A stretch of DNA of 64,000 nt from Candidatus Andeanibacterium colombiense (GTDB lineage: Bacteria; Pseudomonadota; Alphaproteobacteria; Sphingomonadales; Sphingomonadaceae): contig CP119316.1 of assembly GCA_029202985.1 (NCBI GenBank), positions 2,294,001 to 2,358,000 on the forward strand. The letters run 5' to 3'. Positions 7,862 to 16,687 of the stretch are shown here, one piece after another. The translations under genes and the position numbers were made by a program. The notes under the pieces were generated by a model. It was not told the origin of the DNA, did no database searches, and saw nothing but the letters and a program-made list of their open reading frames with translations. Every line of letters begins with the position of its first letter. Positions within the stretch are counted from its first letter, which is position 1.

Positions 7862-8386
7862 ATGATCCGCACCGCCACACCCATCCTTATCGCCGCCGCC
7901 CTTGCCGGGTGCCAGACCACCGCCAACCAGCCTTCCGCCCCCCTCGGCCGGGCGGTGCTCTATTTCGCGGACGGCCGCCCGGCGGGGACCGCGCAATTGC
8001 TCGCCGAGGGCGACAGCGTGGCGGTCGCGGTCGAGCTTTCAAGCCTGCCCGCGGGGATCCATGCGGTCCATCTCCACACCACCGGCAAATGCGAAGCACC
8101 CGGCTTCACTTCGGCCGGTGGCCATTTGAACCCGGCGATGCACCAGCACGGCAAGGACAATCCGATGGGCGCCCATCTGGGCGACATGCCCAATGTCGAA
8201 GCCGGCGCCGATGGCGGGGCTTCGTTCAAGACGGTGCTGACGGGGGCGAAAGACACCGTCCTAGGCCAGATCTACGATGCCGACGGCACCGCGATCGTGG
8301 TCCACGAAAAGGCGGACGACTATCGCACCGACCCGACCGGCAATGCCGGCAGCCGCATCGCTTGCGGCGTGTTCGAAGCGCACTAA
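7862..8386 (+). CDS. sodC: Cu/Zn superoxide dismutase, lipoprotein form
   Basis: 174 residues. Converts superoxide to hydrogen peroxide and oxygen in the periplasm. A lipoprotein signal peptide with lipobox LAGC (Cys17) suggests membrane anchoring. Metal ligands appear in HAVHLHTTGKCEAPGFTSAGGHLNP and MHQHGKDNPMGAHLGDMPN. The disulfide cysteines are in GKCEAPGF and SRIACGVF, and the electrostatic loop is GNAGSRIACGV. CAGGAG at 7849-7854 serves the ATG. It follows the tail module on the same strand with a 58-base gap but is a cellular gene. Confidence 0.92.
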   Translation: MIRTATPILIAAALAGCQTTANQPSAPLGRAVLYFADGRPAGTAQLLAEGDSVAVAVELSSLPAGIHAVHLHTTGKCEAPGFTSAGGHLNPAMHQHGKDNPMGAHLGDMPNVEAGADGGASFKTVLTGAKDTVLGQIYDADGTAIVVHEKADDYRTDPTGNAGSRIACGVFEAH

Positions 8387-8393
8387 ATTAGCG

Positions 8394-9959
8394 TCAGACC
8401 GGCTCGCCGGCCACCCTCGCACGTTCGAGCAGGCTTCGGCTGGCGGCCGGCGCGGTGCGCAGCGCGAGCGCCATCGCAACCAGGCCGATCGGCGCCACCA
8501 GCAGCGTTGATTTGACGCCCAGCGCAAGGCTTCCGGTCGCTTCCGACACGAAGCCGGCGGTGAACGGCCCGAGCCCGAGCCCGAACAGGGCCGTCCCCAG
8601 AAAGAAGATCGCGGTTGCGACGCCGCGCATGCGCGGCAACACCAGCGCCTGGCTGGCGGCGGCGGCGGCGCCGAGGGCGGTCGAGGTGGCGAACTGCACC
8701 GCGAAGGCGAGAATATAGAACAGCATCGGATCGGCGGTGCTGTAGCCGATCAGCACGATCGGTATCGGCAGGACCAGCGCGATCGCGAGCACCGCGATCC
8801 GGCCCGTCTCGAACCGGTCCTGCAGCAAATCGGCCAGTCGCCCTCCGAAAATCACCCCGAGGAAGCCCCCCATTGCGGCGGGCGCGCCGATCAGCAGGCC
8901 CAGCGCCGCCTTGTCCACCGCAAAGACGCGTTCGGCATAGGGCGCCGCCCAATAGGATACGGTGTAGCCGACGAAGCAGTTCGCCCCATAGGCGATCACG
9001 ATCCCCATGAACGCGGGCGAGGCCCAGGTCAGCGCAAATGCCGCCGGATCACGCACGCGCAGCGCGCAGGCCCAGCTGAACACCGCATAATAACCGAGGC
9101 CGAGGAACAGGAACTGCTGGAGATTGCCGGTCACCCGCGCGAGCGCGAAGGCGATCAGGCCGATCGCCGCCGCCCCGGTGAGATTGAGTGTTAGTGCCCG
9201 CCCGCCGCGCCGCGCGGCTTCGATCACGGTCAGCGGAGGCAGCAGCTGGAACAATTGTCCGGCGAATATCTGCCACGGATGCTCGTCGACGGTGCTGGGC
9301 AGCCCGTCGATCGCCCCGCGCACCGGTTCGCGCAGGGTCAGCACCCACATTGCCAGCGCCAGGCCGGGCAGGCCGACGCCGATGAAGGCAGCTTGCCAGC
9401 CGGCCAGGCCCAGCGGCCCGCCCCCCGGATAGGCGCCGTTCCAAGCTTCGACGATCGCGCCGCCGAGCAGCAGCGACAGCCCGCTCCCGACGAACAGTCC
9501 GGCCGAATAGATCCCCAATGCGGTTCCGCGGATACGCGCCGGAAACCAGTCAGCGATCAGCGAATAGGCGGCCGGCGTGGCGGAAGCCTCGCCCACGCCG
9601 ACCCCGACCCGGGCGAAGGTCAGCACTGCGGCGTTGCGGGCAAAGCCCGACAGCACCGTCATCAGCGACCACAGGCCCAAGCCCAGGGTCAGCAGGCGCA
9701 CGCGATGCCAGCCGTCGGCCAGCCGCCCGAGCGGAACCCCGAACAAGGCGTAGAAGATCGCGAAGGCGGTGCCGTAGAGAAAGCCGAGATCGGCGTCGCT
9801 CAGCTTCAGATCCGCCTTGATGTCGTTGGCGAGGATCGAGAGAATCTGCCGGTCGATGAAATTGAGCATATAGACCAGCACCAGCACGCCGAGCCCGTAC
9901 CAGGCGTATCCGCCCGCGCGCTCGCCAGCTTCGCTCGTCTTCTCCCCGCCGTTTGCCAT
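8394..9959 (-). CDS. MFS transporter, Spinster-like
   Basis: 521 residues with about 12 predicted membrane helices. The N-terminal half contains VYMLNFIDRQILSILANDIKADL and the MFS loop 2-3 signature GRLADGWHRVRLL. A long central cytoplasmic loop (LREPVRGAIDGLPS...) splits the two bundles, as in Spinster-like members of the superfamily. The substrate cannot be predicted. Its start overlaps the queC stop by one base (TAATG), so both are likely cotranscribed, although no functional link is obvious. Confidence 0.85.
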   Translation of the reverse strand: MANGGEKTSEAGERAGGYAWYGLGVLVLVYMLNFIDRQILSILANDIKADLKLSDADLGFLYGTAFAIFYALFGVPLGRLADGWHRVRLLTLGLGLWSLMTVLSGFARNAAVLTFARVGVGVGEASATPAAYSLIADWFPARIRGTALGIYSAGLFVGSGLSLLLGGAIVEAWNGAYPGGGPLGLAGWQAAFIGVGLPGLALAMWVLTLREPVRGAIDGLPSTVDEHPWQIFAGQLFQLLPPLTVIEAARRGGRALTLNLTGAAAIGLIAFALARVTGNLQQFLFLGLGYYAVFSWACALRVRDPAAFALTWASPAFMGIVIAYGANCFVGYTVSYWAAPYAERVFAVDKAALGLLIGAPAAMGGFLGVIFGGRLADLLQDRFETGRIAVLAIALVLPIPIVLIGYSTADPMLFYILAFAVQFATSTALGAAAAASQALVLPRMRGVATAIFFLGTALFGLGLGPFTAGFVSEATGSLALGVKSTLLVAPIGLVAMALALRTAPAASRSLLERARVAGEPV

Positions 9960-10672
9960 TACAGCGGCGGAGCGTCCGGCGCGTAGGCGGTGGGATCTTC
10001 CAGCCCGGCATCAGCAAAGCCCTTGCGCCTTAGCCGACAGGAATCGCACGCGCCGCAGGCCTCGCCCCGCGGCGTCGGATCGTAACAGGACCAGCTCATC
10101 GCAGGATCGAGCCCCAAGCGGATCGCCTCACGCGCGATGTCGGCCTTGCCGAGGAACTGCAGCGGCGCATGGATCGTGAAAGCGCCTTCCTCGACCCCGG
10201 TCTTGGTCGCGAGGCGTGCGGTCTCGGCGAAGCTGGCGATAAATTCGGGGCGGCAATCGGGATAACCGGAATAGTCGAGCGCGTTCACCCCGATGAAGAT
10301 GTCACGCGCGCCGTTCGCCTCGGCCATCGCCAGCGTCAGCGACAGGAACACGAGATTGCGGGCCGGCACATAGGTCACCGGGATTTCGTCGCCGAGCCCA
10401 CCTTTCGGCACCGCGATCTTGTCATTGGTCAGCGCCGAACCCCCGAAGCGGCTCAGGTCGAGTGGCAGCACGACATGGCGCTTAACGCCCAATTCCCGCG
10501 CGATACGGCTGGCGGATTCGATCTCTCGCCGGTGGCGCTGGTTGTAATCGATCGTCAGCGCGTTCAGCGCATAGCCCTGCTCGCGCGCCAACGCGGCGAC
10601 GACCATCGAATCGAGCCCGCCCGAAAGCAGGATCACCGCGGATTTGCCCGAATTGTCTTGTGTCGCGACCAT
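9959..10672 (-). CDS. queC: 7-cyano-7-deazaguanine synthase
   Basis: 237 residues. Makes preQ0 from 7-carboxy-7-deazaguanine, ammonia and ATP in queuosine biosynthesis. The PP-loop SGGLDS lies at residues 17-22. FIGVNALDYSGYPDCRPEFI is the family's central motif, and the C-terminal zinc site is SCYDPTPRGEACGACDSCRLR, giving four cysteines. Length is normal. It is upstream of the MFS gene in the same transcript (one-base overlap). Confidence 0.95.
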   Translation of the reverse strand: MVATQDNSGKSAVILLSGGLDSMVVAALAREQGYALNALTIDYNQRHRREIESASRIARELGVKRHVVLPLDLSRFGGSALTNDKIAVPKGGLGDEIPVTYVPARNLVFLSLTLAMAEANGARDIFIGVNALDYSGYPDCRPEFIASFAETARLATKTGVEEGAFTIHAPLQFLGKADIAREAIRLGLDPAMSWSCYDPTPRGEACGACDSCRLRRKGFADAGLEDPTAYAPDAPPL

Positions 10673-10709
10673 CGCGCCGGGCTAGCCCGGCGCGGCGGCA
10701 GTGGCAAGA

Positions 10710-11123
10710 TCAGCAGGAGCCGACGTAGCGCGCCTCGGCGTCGAAATTGAACGGCTGCTTGCCCTCGACGCCTTGGGTGCTGATCTGCAACAGCGAACTG
10801 CTTTCCTTACGGATCGTCGTCTGTCCAAAGCCGTTGTGCGGGCACGAATAATGCACTGTGACCAGTGAGGCGTTGTCGTCGACGATGAAGCGCTCGCAGC
10901 TCTGCTGCTTGTGGCGCAACTGGATGAAGTCGCGGCCGGACCGGATGCACAGCCGGCTCTTGGTGTCCTGGCCCCGCAGCTTGATGTCCCACGCGCCGCT
11001 ATGCAGCCCGTCGAGCATCGCAAGCTCGGGTCCTTGCGCGGCCACCGGCGCAACCAGCATTGCGGACACAATTCCGGCTATACCCAGAAACGGACGGAAC
11101 GCAGCATTCAGCATTGTATTCAT
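10710..11123 (-). CDS. Secreted DUF3617-like protein
   Basis: 137 residues from the ATG at 11121-11123, giving a clean signal peptide (FRPFLGIAGIVSAMLVAPVAAQG). The mature part starts with a G-x-W motif (HSGAWDIKLRGQDTKSRLC) and contains three further cysteines plus the C-terminal GSC, the usual DUF3617 outline. Role unknown; periplasmic location inferred. An in-frame ATG at 11186 would bury the signal peptide and is rejected. Confidence 0.7.
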   Translation of the reverse strand: MNTMLNAAFRPFLGIAGIVSAMLVAPVAAQGPELAMLDGLHSGAWDIKLRGQDTKSRLCIRSGRDFIQLRHKQQSCERFIVDDNASLVTVHYSCPHNGFGQTTIRKESSSLLQISTQGVEGKQPFNFDAEARYVGSC

Positions 11124-11224
11124 TGAAAAATGCTCCGCTCCGCGACCGGACGAAGGACTTGTTACCAGCCGCCCCATTAACGGCAAATTGCGCCATAATT
11201 ACGACGGAACGTTGTACAAACGCG

Positions 11225-12133
11225 TCATAGATCGATTTCGAACAGCCGCGAACAGAACGCGCAATCGACCACGATCAGGCCGTTTTCGTCGCGCATCGCC
11301 ACTCGTTCGTCTTCCGGAAAGCGGGCCAGCACCTTCCGGTAGTGTTCGATCGTGCAGCGGCAGCCGCGTCGCAGCGCCGCGCCTTTTTCTACCCGGATCT
11401 CGCGTTCTTCATGGAACAGGCGCCAGACGATCTCCTCGAGCGAGAGGATCGGATCGGTCAGTTCGTCGTGGCGGGTAGAGCCGGCGAGCACCGCGACATG
11501 CTCCCATTCGGGGTGATCCATCCGCACATGCAGCCGCTCGCGCCCTTCCTCGCCATCGGCCAGATGCTGGACCAGCAAGCCGCCGGCGACGCAATAGCCG
11601 GCGTCGGTATGCACACCCACGCGAATCAGCGTCGGTACTTGTTCGGATTGCGCGAAATAGCCCTCGCAGGCTTCGGCCAGCGAAGCGCCTTCGAGCGGGA
11701 CGATGCCCTGGTAGCGCTTGCCTTCTCCGGCGATGTCGAAGGTGATCGCGAGATGGCCGGTTCCGAACAGCGCGCCGAGCGACGGGTTGCTCCCAAGTCG
11801 CCCAAGCCGCTCGGCATCGAACTGCGCGTAGCCGCGCACTTCGCCCTCGCGGTAATCGCATACCAGCAGCGACACGATCCCGCGCGGGGCCTGGACCTGC
11901 ATGGTCAGCTGGCTCCCCTCGTCCTTCAGCAGCCCGCCGAGCAGCGCGGTCAGGACCAGCGCTTCCGCCAGCAATCCCTTGATCGCCGGCGGATAGGCAT
12001 GTGCGGAGAGGATCTCGTCCAGCACCGGGCCCAGCCGCACCACGCGCCCGCGCGCATGGCGATCGGGCAGGGTAAAGCCGAGCAGCCGGTCGAACCCGGT
12101 GCCATCTTCGAGAATGGGTACGCTTTCGTTCAA
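11225..12133 (-). CDS. hslO: Redox-regulated chaperone Hsp33
   Basis: 302 residues. Holdase chaperone activated by oxidation in the cytoplasm. The C-terminal zinc-binding redox switch is visible as CRC (RRGCRCTIEHY) and CAFC (VVDCAFCSRLF). The core has GFTLPDRHARGRVVRLGPVLD and GIVPLEGASLAEACEGYF. No ATG is available after the argF stop: TTG at 12133, reading LNESVPILEDG, lies 10 bases after it and matches the expected N-terminus. Longer frames would run through argF. Third gene of argD-argF-hslO. Confidence 0.9.
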   Translation of the reverse strand: MNESVPILEDGTGFDRLLGFTLPDRHARGRVVRLGPVLDEILSAHAYPPAIKGLLAEALVLTALLGGLLKDEGSQLTMQVQAPRGIVSLLVCDYREGEVRGYAQFDAERLGRLGSNPSLGALFGTGHLAITFDIAGEGKRYQGIVPLEGASLAEACEGYFAQSEQVPTLIRVGVHTDAGYCVAGGLLVQHLADGEEGRERLHVRMDHPEWEHVAVLAGSTRHDELTDPILSLEEIVWRLFHEEREIRVEKGAALRRGCRCTIEHYRKVLARFPEDERVAMRDENGLIVVDCAFCSRLFEIDL

Positions 12134-12143
12134 GCTGATCTTC

Positions 12144-13076
12144 TCACAATTGCCCGAATACCCAGCGCAGCACGGATTTCTGGCCGTGAATGCGGTTTTC
12201 GGCTTCGTCGAACACCACCGATCGCGCGCTTTCGAACACACTCTCGGTCACTTCCTCGCCGATATGCGCCGGCAGGCAGTGGAGGAAGATCGCGTCGGGC
12301 TTTGCCCGCGCCATCAGGGCATCGTTCACCTGGAACGGGCCCATCGCCGCGAGCTTGGCCGCGGCATGCTCCTGGCCCATCGATATCCAGGTGTCGGTCA
12401 CAATCACATCGGCATCCGCCGCAGCTTCCGCCGCGTCGTTGGTCAGCAACACCTGCGCCCCACCCGCGCGCGCCAGTTCAACGAACTCCGTCTCAGGCTC
12501 GTAGCCTTTCGGCGTCCCGACGCGGACGTTGAACTTCATCAGTCCGGCGGCTTCGAGGATCGAGTGGAGTACGTTGTTGCCGTCGCCCAGCCAGGCCACT
12601 TCGAGGCCGGGCAGGGGTTTCCCGTGCTCGATCACGGTCAGCAGATCGGCGACGATCTGGCACGGATGCGAACGATCGGTCAGGCCGTTGATCACCGGCA
12701 CCGAGGCGTTGCGCGCCAGTTCCTCGGCCTTCGTATGATCGTCGGTGCGGATCATGATCGCATCGCACATCCGGCTGAGCACCCGCGCGGTATCGGCCAG
12801 GCTTTCGCCGCGGCCGAGCTGGCTGGTGCCGCCGTCGAGGATCAGCGCGGTGCCGCCGAGCTGACGCATCGCGATATCGAAGCTCACCCGGGTACGGGTC
12901 GAGTTCTTCTCGAAGATCATCGCCAGCACATGGCCCGCGAGCGGTGTGTCGGTGTCGGCCTTGCCTTTCGGAAAGCCAGCCCGCGCCGCCTTGCGATCGA
13001 TCGCGTCGTGCAGCATCGCGGCGATGGCATCGCCGCCCGCGTCGGACAGGTCGAGGAAGTGGCGCAGCTCAGTCAT
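12144..13076 (-). CDS. argF: Ornithine carbamoyltransferase
   Basis: 310 residues. Joins carbamoyl phosphate and ornithine to citrulline in arginine synthesis. The carbamoyl phosphate loop STRTR is at residues 59-63, HPCQ near 138, the ornithine loop near DTWISMGQE, and the catalytic HCLPA near 260. Normal length. Its start overlaps the argD stop by 8 bases, so it is translated in the argD-argF-hslO operon. Confidence 0.96.
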   Translation of the reverse strand: MTELRHFLDLSDAGGDAIAAMLHDAIDRKAARAGFPKGKADTDTPLAGHVLAMIFEKNSTRTRVSFDIAMRQLGGTALILDGGTSQLGRGESLADTARVLSRMCDAIMIRTDDHTKAEELARNASVPVINGLTDRSHPCQIVADLLTVIEHGKPLPGLEVAWLGDGNNVLHSILEAAGLMKFNVRVGTPKGYEPETEFVELARAGGAQVLLTNDAAEAAADADVIVTDTWISMGQEHAAAKLAAMGPFQVNDALMARAKPDAIFLHCLPAHIGEEVTESVFESARSVVFDEAENRIHGQKSVLRWVFGQL

Positions 13077-14265
13077 CGCTGAGCGGCGCGTAACTCCGCG
13101 CCCCTTCGCTCAGCCGTTCGATGCATTCGGCGATGTGGCTTTCGTCGATCACCAGCGGCGGCAGCACGCGGAACACGTTCTCGCCCGCCGCAACGGTCAG
13201 CAGCCCGTGGTTGTCGCGCAGATGGGCGACGAAATCGCGCGCGACCGCCGGTTCCTTGAGCTTGACGCCGAGCATCAGGCCCTTGCCGCGGATCTCGTCG
13301 AACAGGTGATCGTGGTTCGGAATCATCTGTTCGAACGCCGCGCGCAGCCGGTCGCCCATTTTGGTCACGTGATCGAAGAACCCCGGCTCCAGCATAACGT
13401 CGAGGATCGCCTCGCCCGCCGCCATTGCCAGCGGGTTGCCGCCGTAGGTGGAGCCGTGGGTGCCGAAGACCATGCCTTTGGCCGCCTCCTCCGTCGCGAC
13501 GCAGGCGCCGAGCGGGAAGCCGCCGCCGATGCCCTTGGCGATCGTCATGATGTCCGGCGTGATCCCGTAATGCTCATGCGCGAAGAACTTGCCGGTCCGG
13601 CCATAGCCGCACTGGATCTCGTCGAGAATCAGCAGCATGCCCTTCTCGTCGCAGGTCTTGCGCAGCCCGGTGATGAATTCGGGCGTTCCGGCGGTCATCC
13701 CGCCTTCGCCCTGGACCGTCTCGACCATGAAGCCGGCGGTGTTTTCATCGACCAGCGCCAGAGCCGCTGCGAGATCGTTGAACGGGGCATAGTCGAAGCC
13801 CGGCACCAGCGGCTCGAATCCGTCGCGCATCTTGGCCTGGTTGGTCGCCGAGATCGCCCCCATTGTCCGACCGTGGAACGCGTTGTTGAAGGTGATGATC
13901 TTGGTCCGGTTCGGCTGACCATTGACGTAGAAATAGCGCCGCGCGGTCTTGATCGCGCATTCGACCGCCTCGGCGCCCGAATTGGTGAAGAACACCGTGT
14001 CGGCGAAGCAATTGTCCACGATCCGCTGCGCCAGCGCCTCTCCCTGCGGTGAGCCGTAGAGATTTGACACATGCATCAGCGTCGCCGCCTGCTCCTGGAT
14101 CGCCCTGGTCAAATGCGGGTGGCCGTGGCCCAGCGCATTGACCGCAATCCCGGCTGCGAAGTCCAGATAGCGCTCTCCGCGCTCGCCGATCAGGTAACAG
14201 CCTTCGCCGCGCACGGGGCGAACGTCGCACCGGGGATAGACGGGCATGAGCGGCGTGATCGACAT
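13069..14265 (-). CDS. argD: Acetylornithine/succinyldiaminopimelate aminotransferase
   Basis: 398 residues. PLP-dependent class III aminotransferase of arginine (and possibly lysine) biosynthesis. It has FTNSGAEAVECAIKTAR in the first half, the cofactor-contacting LILDEIQCGYGRTGKFFAHE, and the Schiff-base lysine in IMTIAKGIGGGFPLGA. It is the first gene of the argD-argF-hslO operon. The region upstream to 14317 should hold its promoter, but I cannot name clear boxes. Confidence 0.95.
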   Translation of the reverse strand: MSITPLMPVYPRCDVRPVRGEGCYLIGERGERYLDFAAGIAVNALGHGHPHLTRAIQEQAATLMHVSNLYGSPQGEALAQRIVDNCFADTVFFTNSGAEAVECAIKTARRYFYVNGQPNRTKIITFNNAFHGRTMGAISATNQAKMRDGFEPLVPGFDYAPFNDLAAALALVDENTAGFMVETVQGEGGMTAGTPEFITGLRKTCDEKGMLLILDEIQCGYGRTGKFFAHEHYGITPDIMTIAKGIGGGFPLGACVATEEAAKGMVFGTHGSTYGGNPLAMAAGEAILDVMLEPGFFDHVTKMGDRLRAAFEQMIPNHDHLFDEIRGKGLMLGVKLKEPAVARDFVAHLRDNHGLLTVAAGENVFRVLPPLVIDESHIAECIERLSEGARSYAPLSDD

Positions 14266-14310
14266 CGGGAAATTCCCTTCTTGCAGAGACCTATATGTGT
14301 AGCAGTAGCG

Positions 14311-14348
14311 AAAACGACAAATGGCGGCCCCGGAAGGACCGCCATTTG
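14311..14348 (-). terminator. Rho-independent terminator of the cold-shock gene
   Basis: Perfect 10-base stem CAAATGGCGG (14318-14327) with CCGCCATTTG (14339-14348). Read on the minus strand it is followed by TCGTTTT, a modest U-rich tail. It lies 57 bases after the stop of the cold-shock gene and just before argD. Confidence 0.7.
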
Positions 14349-14405
14349 CAACCGTTTATGATTTTACGAAGGCCCGGTCAAATCGCCGGGCGGTTCGCGG
14401 ACAGG

Positions 14406-15230
14406 TCAGCCCTGAACGGGCACAAGGTTGACCGCCGAGTACTTGCCTCGTCGGTCGACTTCGAGCTCGAATTCGAGCTTGTCGCCCTCGTTGAGCTGCG
14501 ACAGCCCCGAACGCTCCACCGCGCTGATATGAACGAACGCATCCGGCTCGCCATCGTCGCGCGTAATGAAGCCGAAGCCCTTCATCGAATTGAAGAACTT
14601 GACCGTGCCGGTCGCCTTTTCGCCGGTGTTCTGCCGCTGCGGAGCACCGCCGCGATCGCCGCCACGGTCGGGGCGATCGCCACGATCCGCGCCGCCGCTG
14701 CGGGCTTCCACCGGAATCACGTCGCCGACGATCTGGAGATCGGCCGCGGAGACCTTGCCGCCGCGATCGACCAGATTGAACGCCAGCTCCTGCCCTTCGG
14801 CGAGGCCTTCGAGGCCTGCCCGCTCGACCTGGCTGATGTGGACGAACACGTCCTCGCCGCCTTCATCGCGCTGGATGAAGCCGAAGCCTTTCTGGCCGTT
14901 GAAGAATTTGACCTTGCCTTGGCCGGTGCCGACGACCTGGGCGGGCATGCCGCCGCCACCGCCGCCACCGCCGCCACGGGGACCGCCGAAGCCGCCACCG
15001 CCGCCGCTGCGCTGGCCGCCGAAGCCGCCACCACCGCCGCCGAAGCGATCGCCACCACCGCCACCGCCACCGAAGCGATCGCCGCCACCGCCACCGCCAC
15101 CGAAGCGATCGCCGCCGCCACGATCATCGCCATAGCGCGGCCCGCCGTCCATGAAGGGATCGAAACCGTCTTCGCCGATGTTGTCCCGCTTGTCGCGCCC
15201 CCGGCCGCGACGACCTCTATCAAAACCCAT
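14406..15230 (-). CDS. Double cold-shock-domain protein with glycine-rich N-terminus
   Basis: 274 residues. Two cold-shock domains are separated by a charged linker (DRGDRPDRGGDRGG). The first has GQGKVKFFNGQKGFGFIQRD and VFVHISQVERAGL at about residues 102-165; the second has GTVKFFNSMKGFGFITRD and AFVHISAVERSGL at about 205-272. Both RNP1 (KGFGFI) and RNP2 (VFVHIS) motifs are intact, so both should bind single-stranded RNA or DNA. Residues 1-95 are Arg-Gly-Asp-rich and low complexity, with three DRFGG-plus-glycine repeats, likely disordered. The CDS is monocistronic, with its own terminator at 14311-14348. Confidence 0.9.
   Translation of the reverse strand: MGFDRGRRGRGRDKRDNIGEDGFDPFMDGGPRYGDDRGGGDRFGGGGGGGDRFGGGGGGGDRFGGGGGGFGGQRSGGGGGFGGPRGGGGGGGGGMPAQVVGTGQGKVKFFNGQKGFGFIQRDEGGEDVFVHISQVERAGLEGLAEGQELAFNLVDRGGKVSAADLQIVGDVIPVEARSGGADRGDRPDRGGDRGGAPQRQNTGEKATGTVKFFNSMKGFGFITRDDGEPDAFVHISAVERSGLSQLNEGDKLEFELEVDRRGKYSAVNLVPVQG
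15041..15120. repeat. 30-base tandem repeat coding for the glycine-rich segment
   Basis: The string CGAAGCGATCGCC recurs at 15041, 15071 and 15101 with GCC/ACC triplets between, so the period is exactly 30 bases. Each unit encodes DRFGG plus a run of glycines inside the cold-shock protein. Such repeats can expand or contract in frame. Confidence 0.85.
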
Positions 15231-15299
15231 GAACCCTAACGTACCTTCATCGCCCAGTGCGTAATATCCAGCCGCGTGGACGATACGCAGCGGATAAAA

Positions 15300-15326
15300 G
15301 AGGCGGAAAACCTTTTTTCCGCCCTC
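15300..15326. other. Strong hairpin in the csp/terC divergent region
   Basis: GAGGCGGAAAA (15300-15310) pairs with a TTTTTTCCGCC-CTC arm (to 15326) around a tiny CC loop. It lies in the 213-base gap between the minus-strand cold-shock gene (start 15230) and the plus-strand terC (start 15444). It could be part of a 5-prime leader of either gene or a terminator-like element; no gene ends here. No clear riboswitch is seen in the rest of the gap. Confidence 0.5.
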
Positions 15327-15443
15327 ATCAATCCGATACCATATCCTAAATTCAGTATCGAGGCGAACAATTTAAGCGGGCACCCGCCGGAGCCGCCGAC
15401 GAGCTTGCAAGCGGTACGGCGGTTGGTGCACAAGACCGGCATC

Positions 15444-16253
15444 ATGGATATCCTCGCTCTGCTCTCCGAACCCGCGACTTATGCGGCGCTGCTGACCCTC
15501 ATCGTGCTGGAGGTGGTGCTGGGGATCGACAACCTCGTGTTCATCGCGATCCTGTCCAACAAGCTCCCGCCCGAGCGCCAGACCCAGGCCCGACGGATCG
15601 GGCTCAGCCTGGCGCTGGTGATGCGAATCGGCCTGCTGACCCTGCTCGGCTGGCTGGTGACGCTGCAGACTACCCTGTTCGATCTCGGCCTTTCCGGAGC
15701 GCCCGGGCCGCATGGCGAACCCACTTTCGAAACCGCCTTTTCCGGGCGCGACCTGATCCTGATCGCGGGCGGGCTGTTCCTGCTGTGGAAGGCGACCAAG
15801 GAAATCCACCACAATATCGATCCCGAGGGGGAAAGCGGCGAGCTGCTCGATCAGGACAAGGGCATCGGCGAAATCGCGTTCAGTTCGGCGATCGCCCAGA
15901 TCATCGCGCTCGACCTCGTCTTCTCGATCGATTCGATCCTCACCGCCGTCGGCATGACCGACGAAGTGCCGATCATGATCGCTGCGGTGATCATCACGGT
16001 CGGGCTGATGCTGATCGCGGCCGACCCGCTGGCCAAATTCATCGAGAAGAATCCGACCCTGGTGATGCTCGCGCTCGCCTTCCTTGTGATGATCGGGCTG
16101 GTGCTGATCGCCGACGGGCTCGGTTTTCACGTGCCCAAGGGCTATGTCTATGCGGCGATGGGCTTCTCGGTCGGGGTCGAGGGGCTCAACATCGTCCAGC
16201 GCAACCGGCGCAAGAAGCTTCAGGCGCAGGCGGCGGCGGGAGGCGGCAAGTGA
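15444..16253 (+). CDS. TerC family integral membrane protein
   Basis: 269 residues, about seven predicted helices. The acidic TerC signatures are present in two copies: LEVVLGIDNLVFIAIL near residue 20 and ALDLVFSIDSILTAVG near 155. Members are linked to metal (notably manganese) export or to tellurite resistance; the substrate here is inferred only. ATG 15444 gives the standard MDILALLSEPATYAAL start; a longer frame upstream lacks this feature. The stop overlaps the next start by GTGA. Confidence 0.88.
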   Translation: MDILALLSEPATYAALLTLIVLEVVLGIDNLVFIAILSNKLPPERQTQARRIGLSLALVMRIGLLTLLGWLVTLQTTLFDLGLSGAPGPHGEPTFETAFSGRDLILIAGGLFLLWKATKEIHHNIDPEGESGELLDQDKGIGEIAFSSAIAQIIALDLVFSIDSILTAVGMTDEVPIMIAAVIITVGLMLIAADPLAKFIEKNPTLVMLALAFLVMIGLVLIADGLGFHVPKGYVYAAMGFSVGVEGLNIVQRNRRKKLQAQAAAGGGK

Positions 16254-16687
16254 GCGATTTTCGCAAATTGGCGGACGCGGTCTATGCTAGCCCGCAGATC
16301 GGGGTGAGCGAGATCGCCGAGGCGAAAGAGCTCGGCGTGACGCTGGTGATCAACAACCGGCCCGAAGGCGAAAGCGAAGACCAGACTTCCGGCCACGAAA
16401 TCGAAGCGGCCGCGCGTGCGGCCGGCATGGCCTATCTGGCGATCCCGGTGACGATGCAGAGCCTGTCCGAGAACGACGTCGAAGCGATGGCGCGGGCGCT
16501 GGCCGAAGCGAGTGGTCCGGTCCTCGCCTATTGCCGCAGCGGCACGCGTTCGACCCTGCTGTGGTCGCTCGCGCAGGCGCTGCGCGGCGAAGATCCCGAG
16601 GCTCTCGCCGCAGCCGCGGCGGCCGCCGGTTACGACGTCTCGCCGGTGCGCGCCGCCATGGAAACGCTCGCCGCCCGGCAGGAATGA
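16250..16687 (+). CDS. DUF442/TIGR01244 phosphatase-like or sulfurtransferase-like protein
   Basis: 145 residues. Cysteine-based protein tyrosine phosphatase fold with the P-loop LAYCRSGTRSTLLW near residue 93. The N-terminal FRKLADAVYASPQI and VINNRPEGE motifs are typical of the small DUF442 family, sometimes fused to beta-lactamase-like sulfur dioxygenases (Blh type). Starts with GTG at 16250 overlapping the terC stop and ends with an ATGA overlap. Substrate unknown; coupling to TerC suggests a joint task in stress or metal handling. Confidence 0.78.
   Translation: MSDFRKLADAVYASPQIGVSEIAEAKELGVTLVINNRPEGESEDQTSGHEIEAAARAAGMAYLAIPVTMQSLSENDVEAMARALAEASGPVLAYCRSGTRSTLLWSLAQALRGEDPEALAAAAAAAGYDVSPVRAAMETLAARQE

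Noticed and set aside
13811..13821. GGCTCGAATCC resembling a tRNA T-arm
   Set aside because: Lies inside argD in its coding frame and has no cloverleaf around it.
15041..15120. Regular 30-base repeats that could suggest a CRISPR array
   Set aside because: There are no spacers; the repeats are contiguous, in frame and code for glycine-rich residues of the cold-shock protein.
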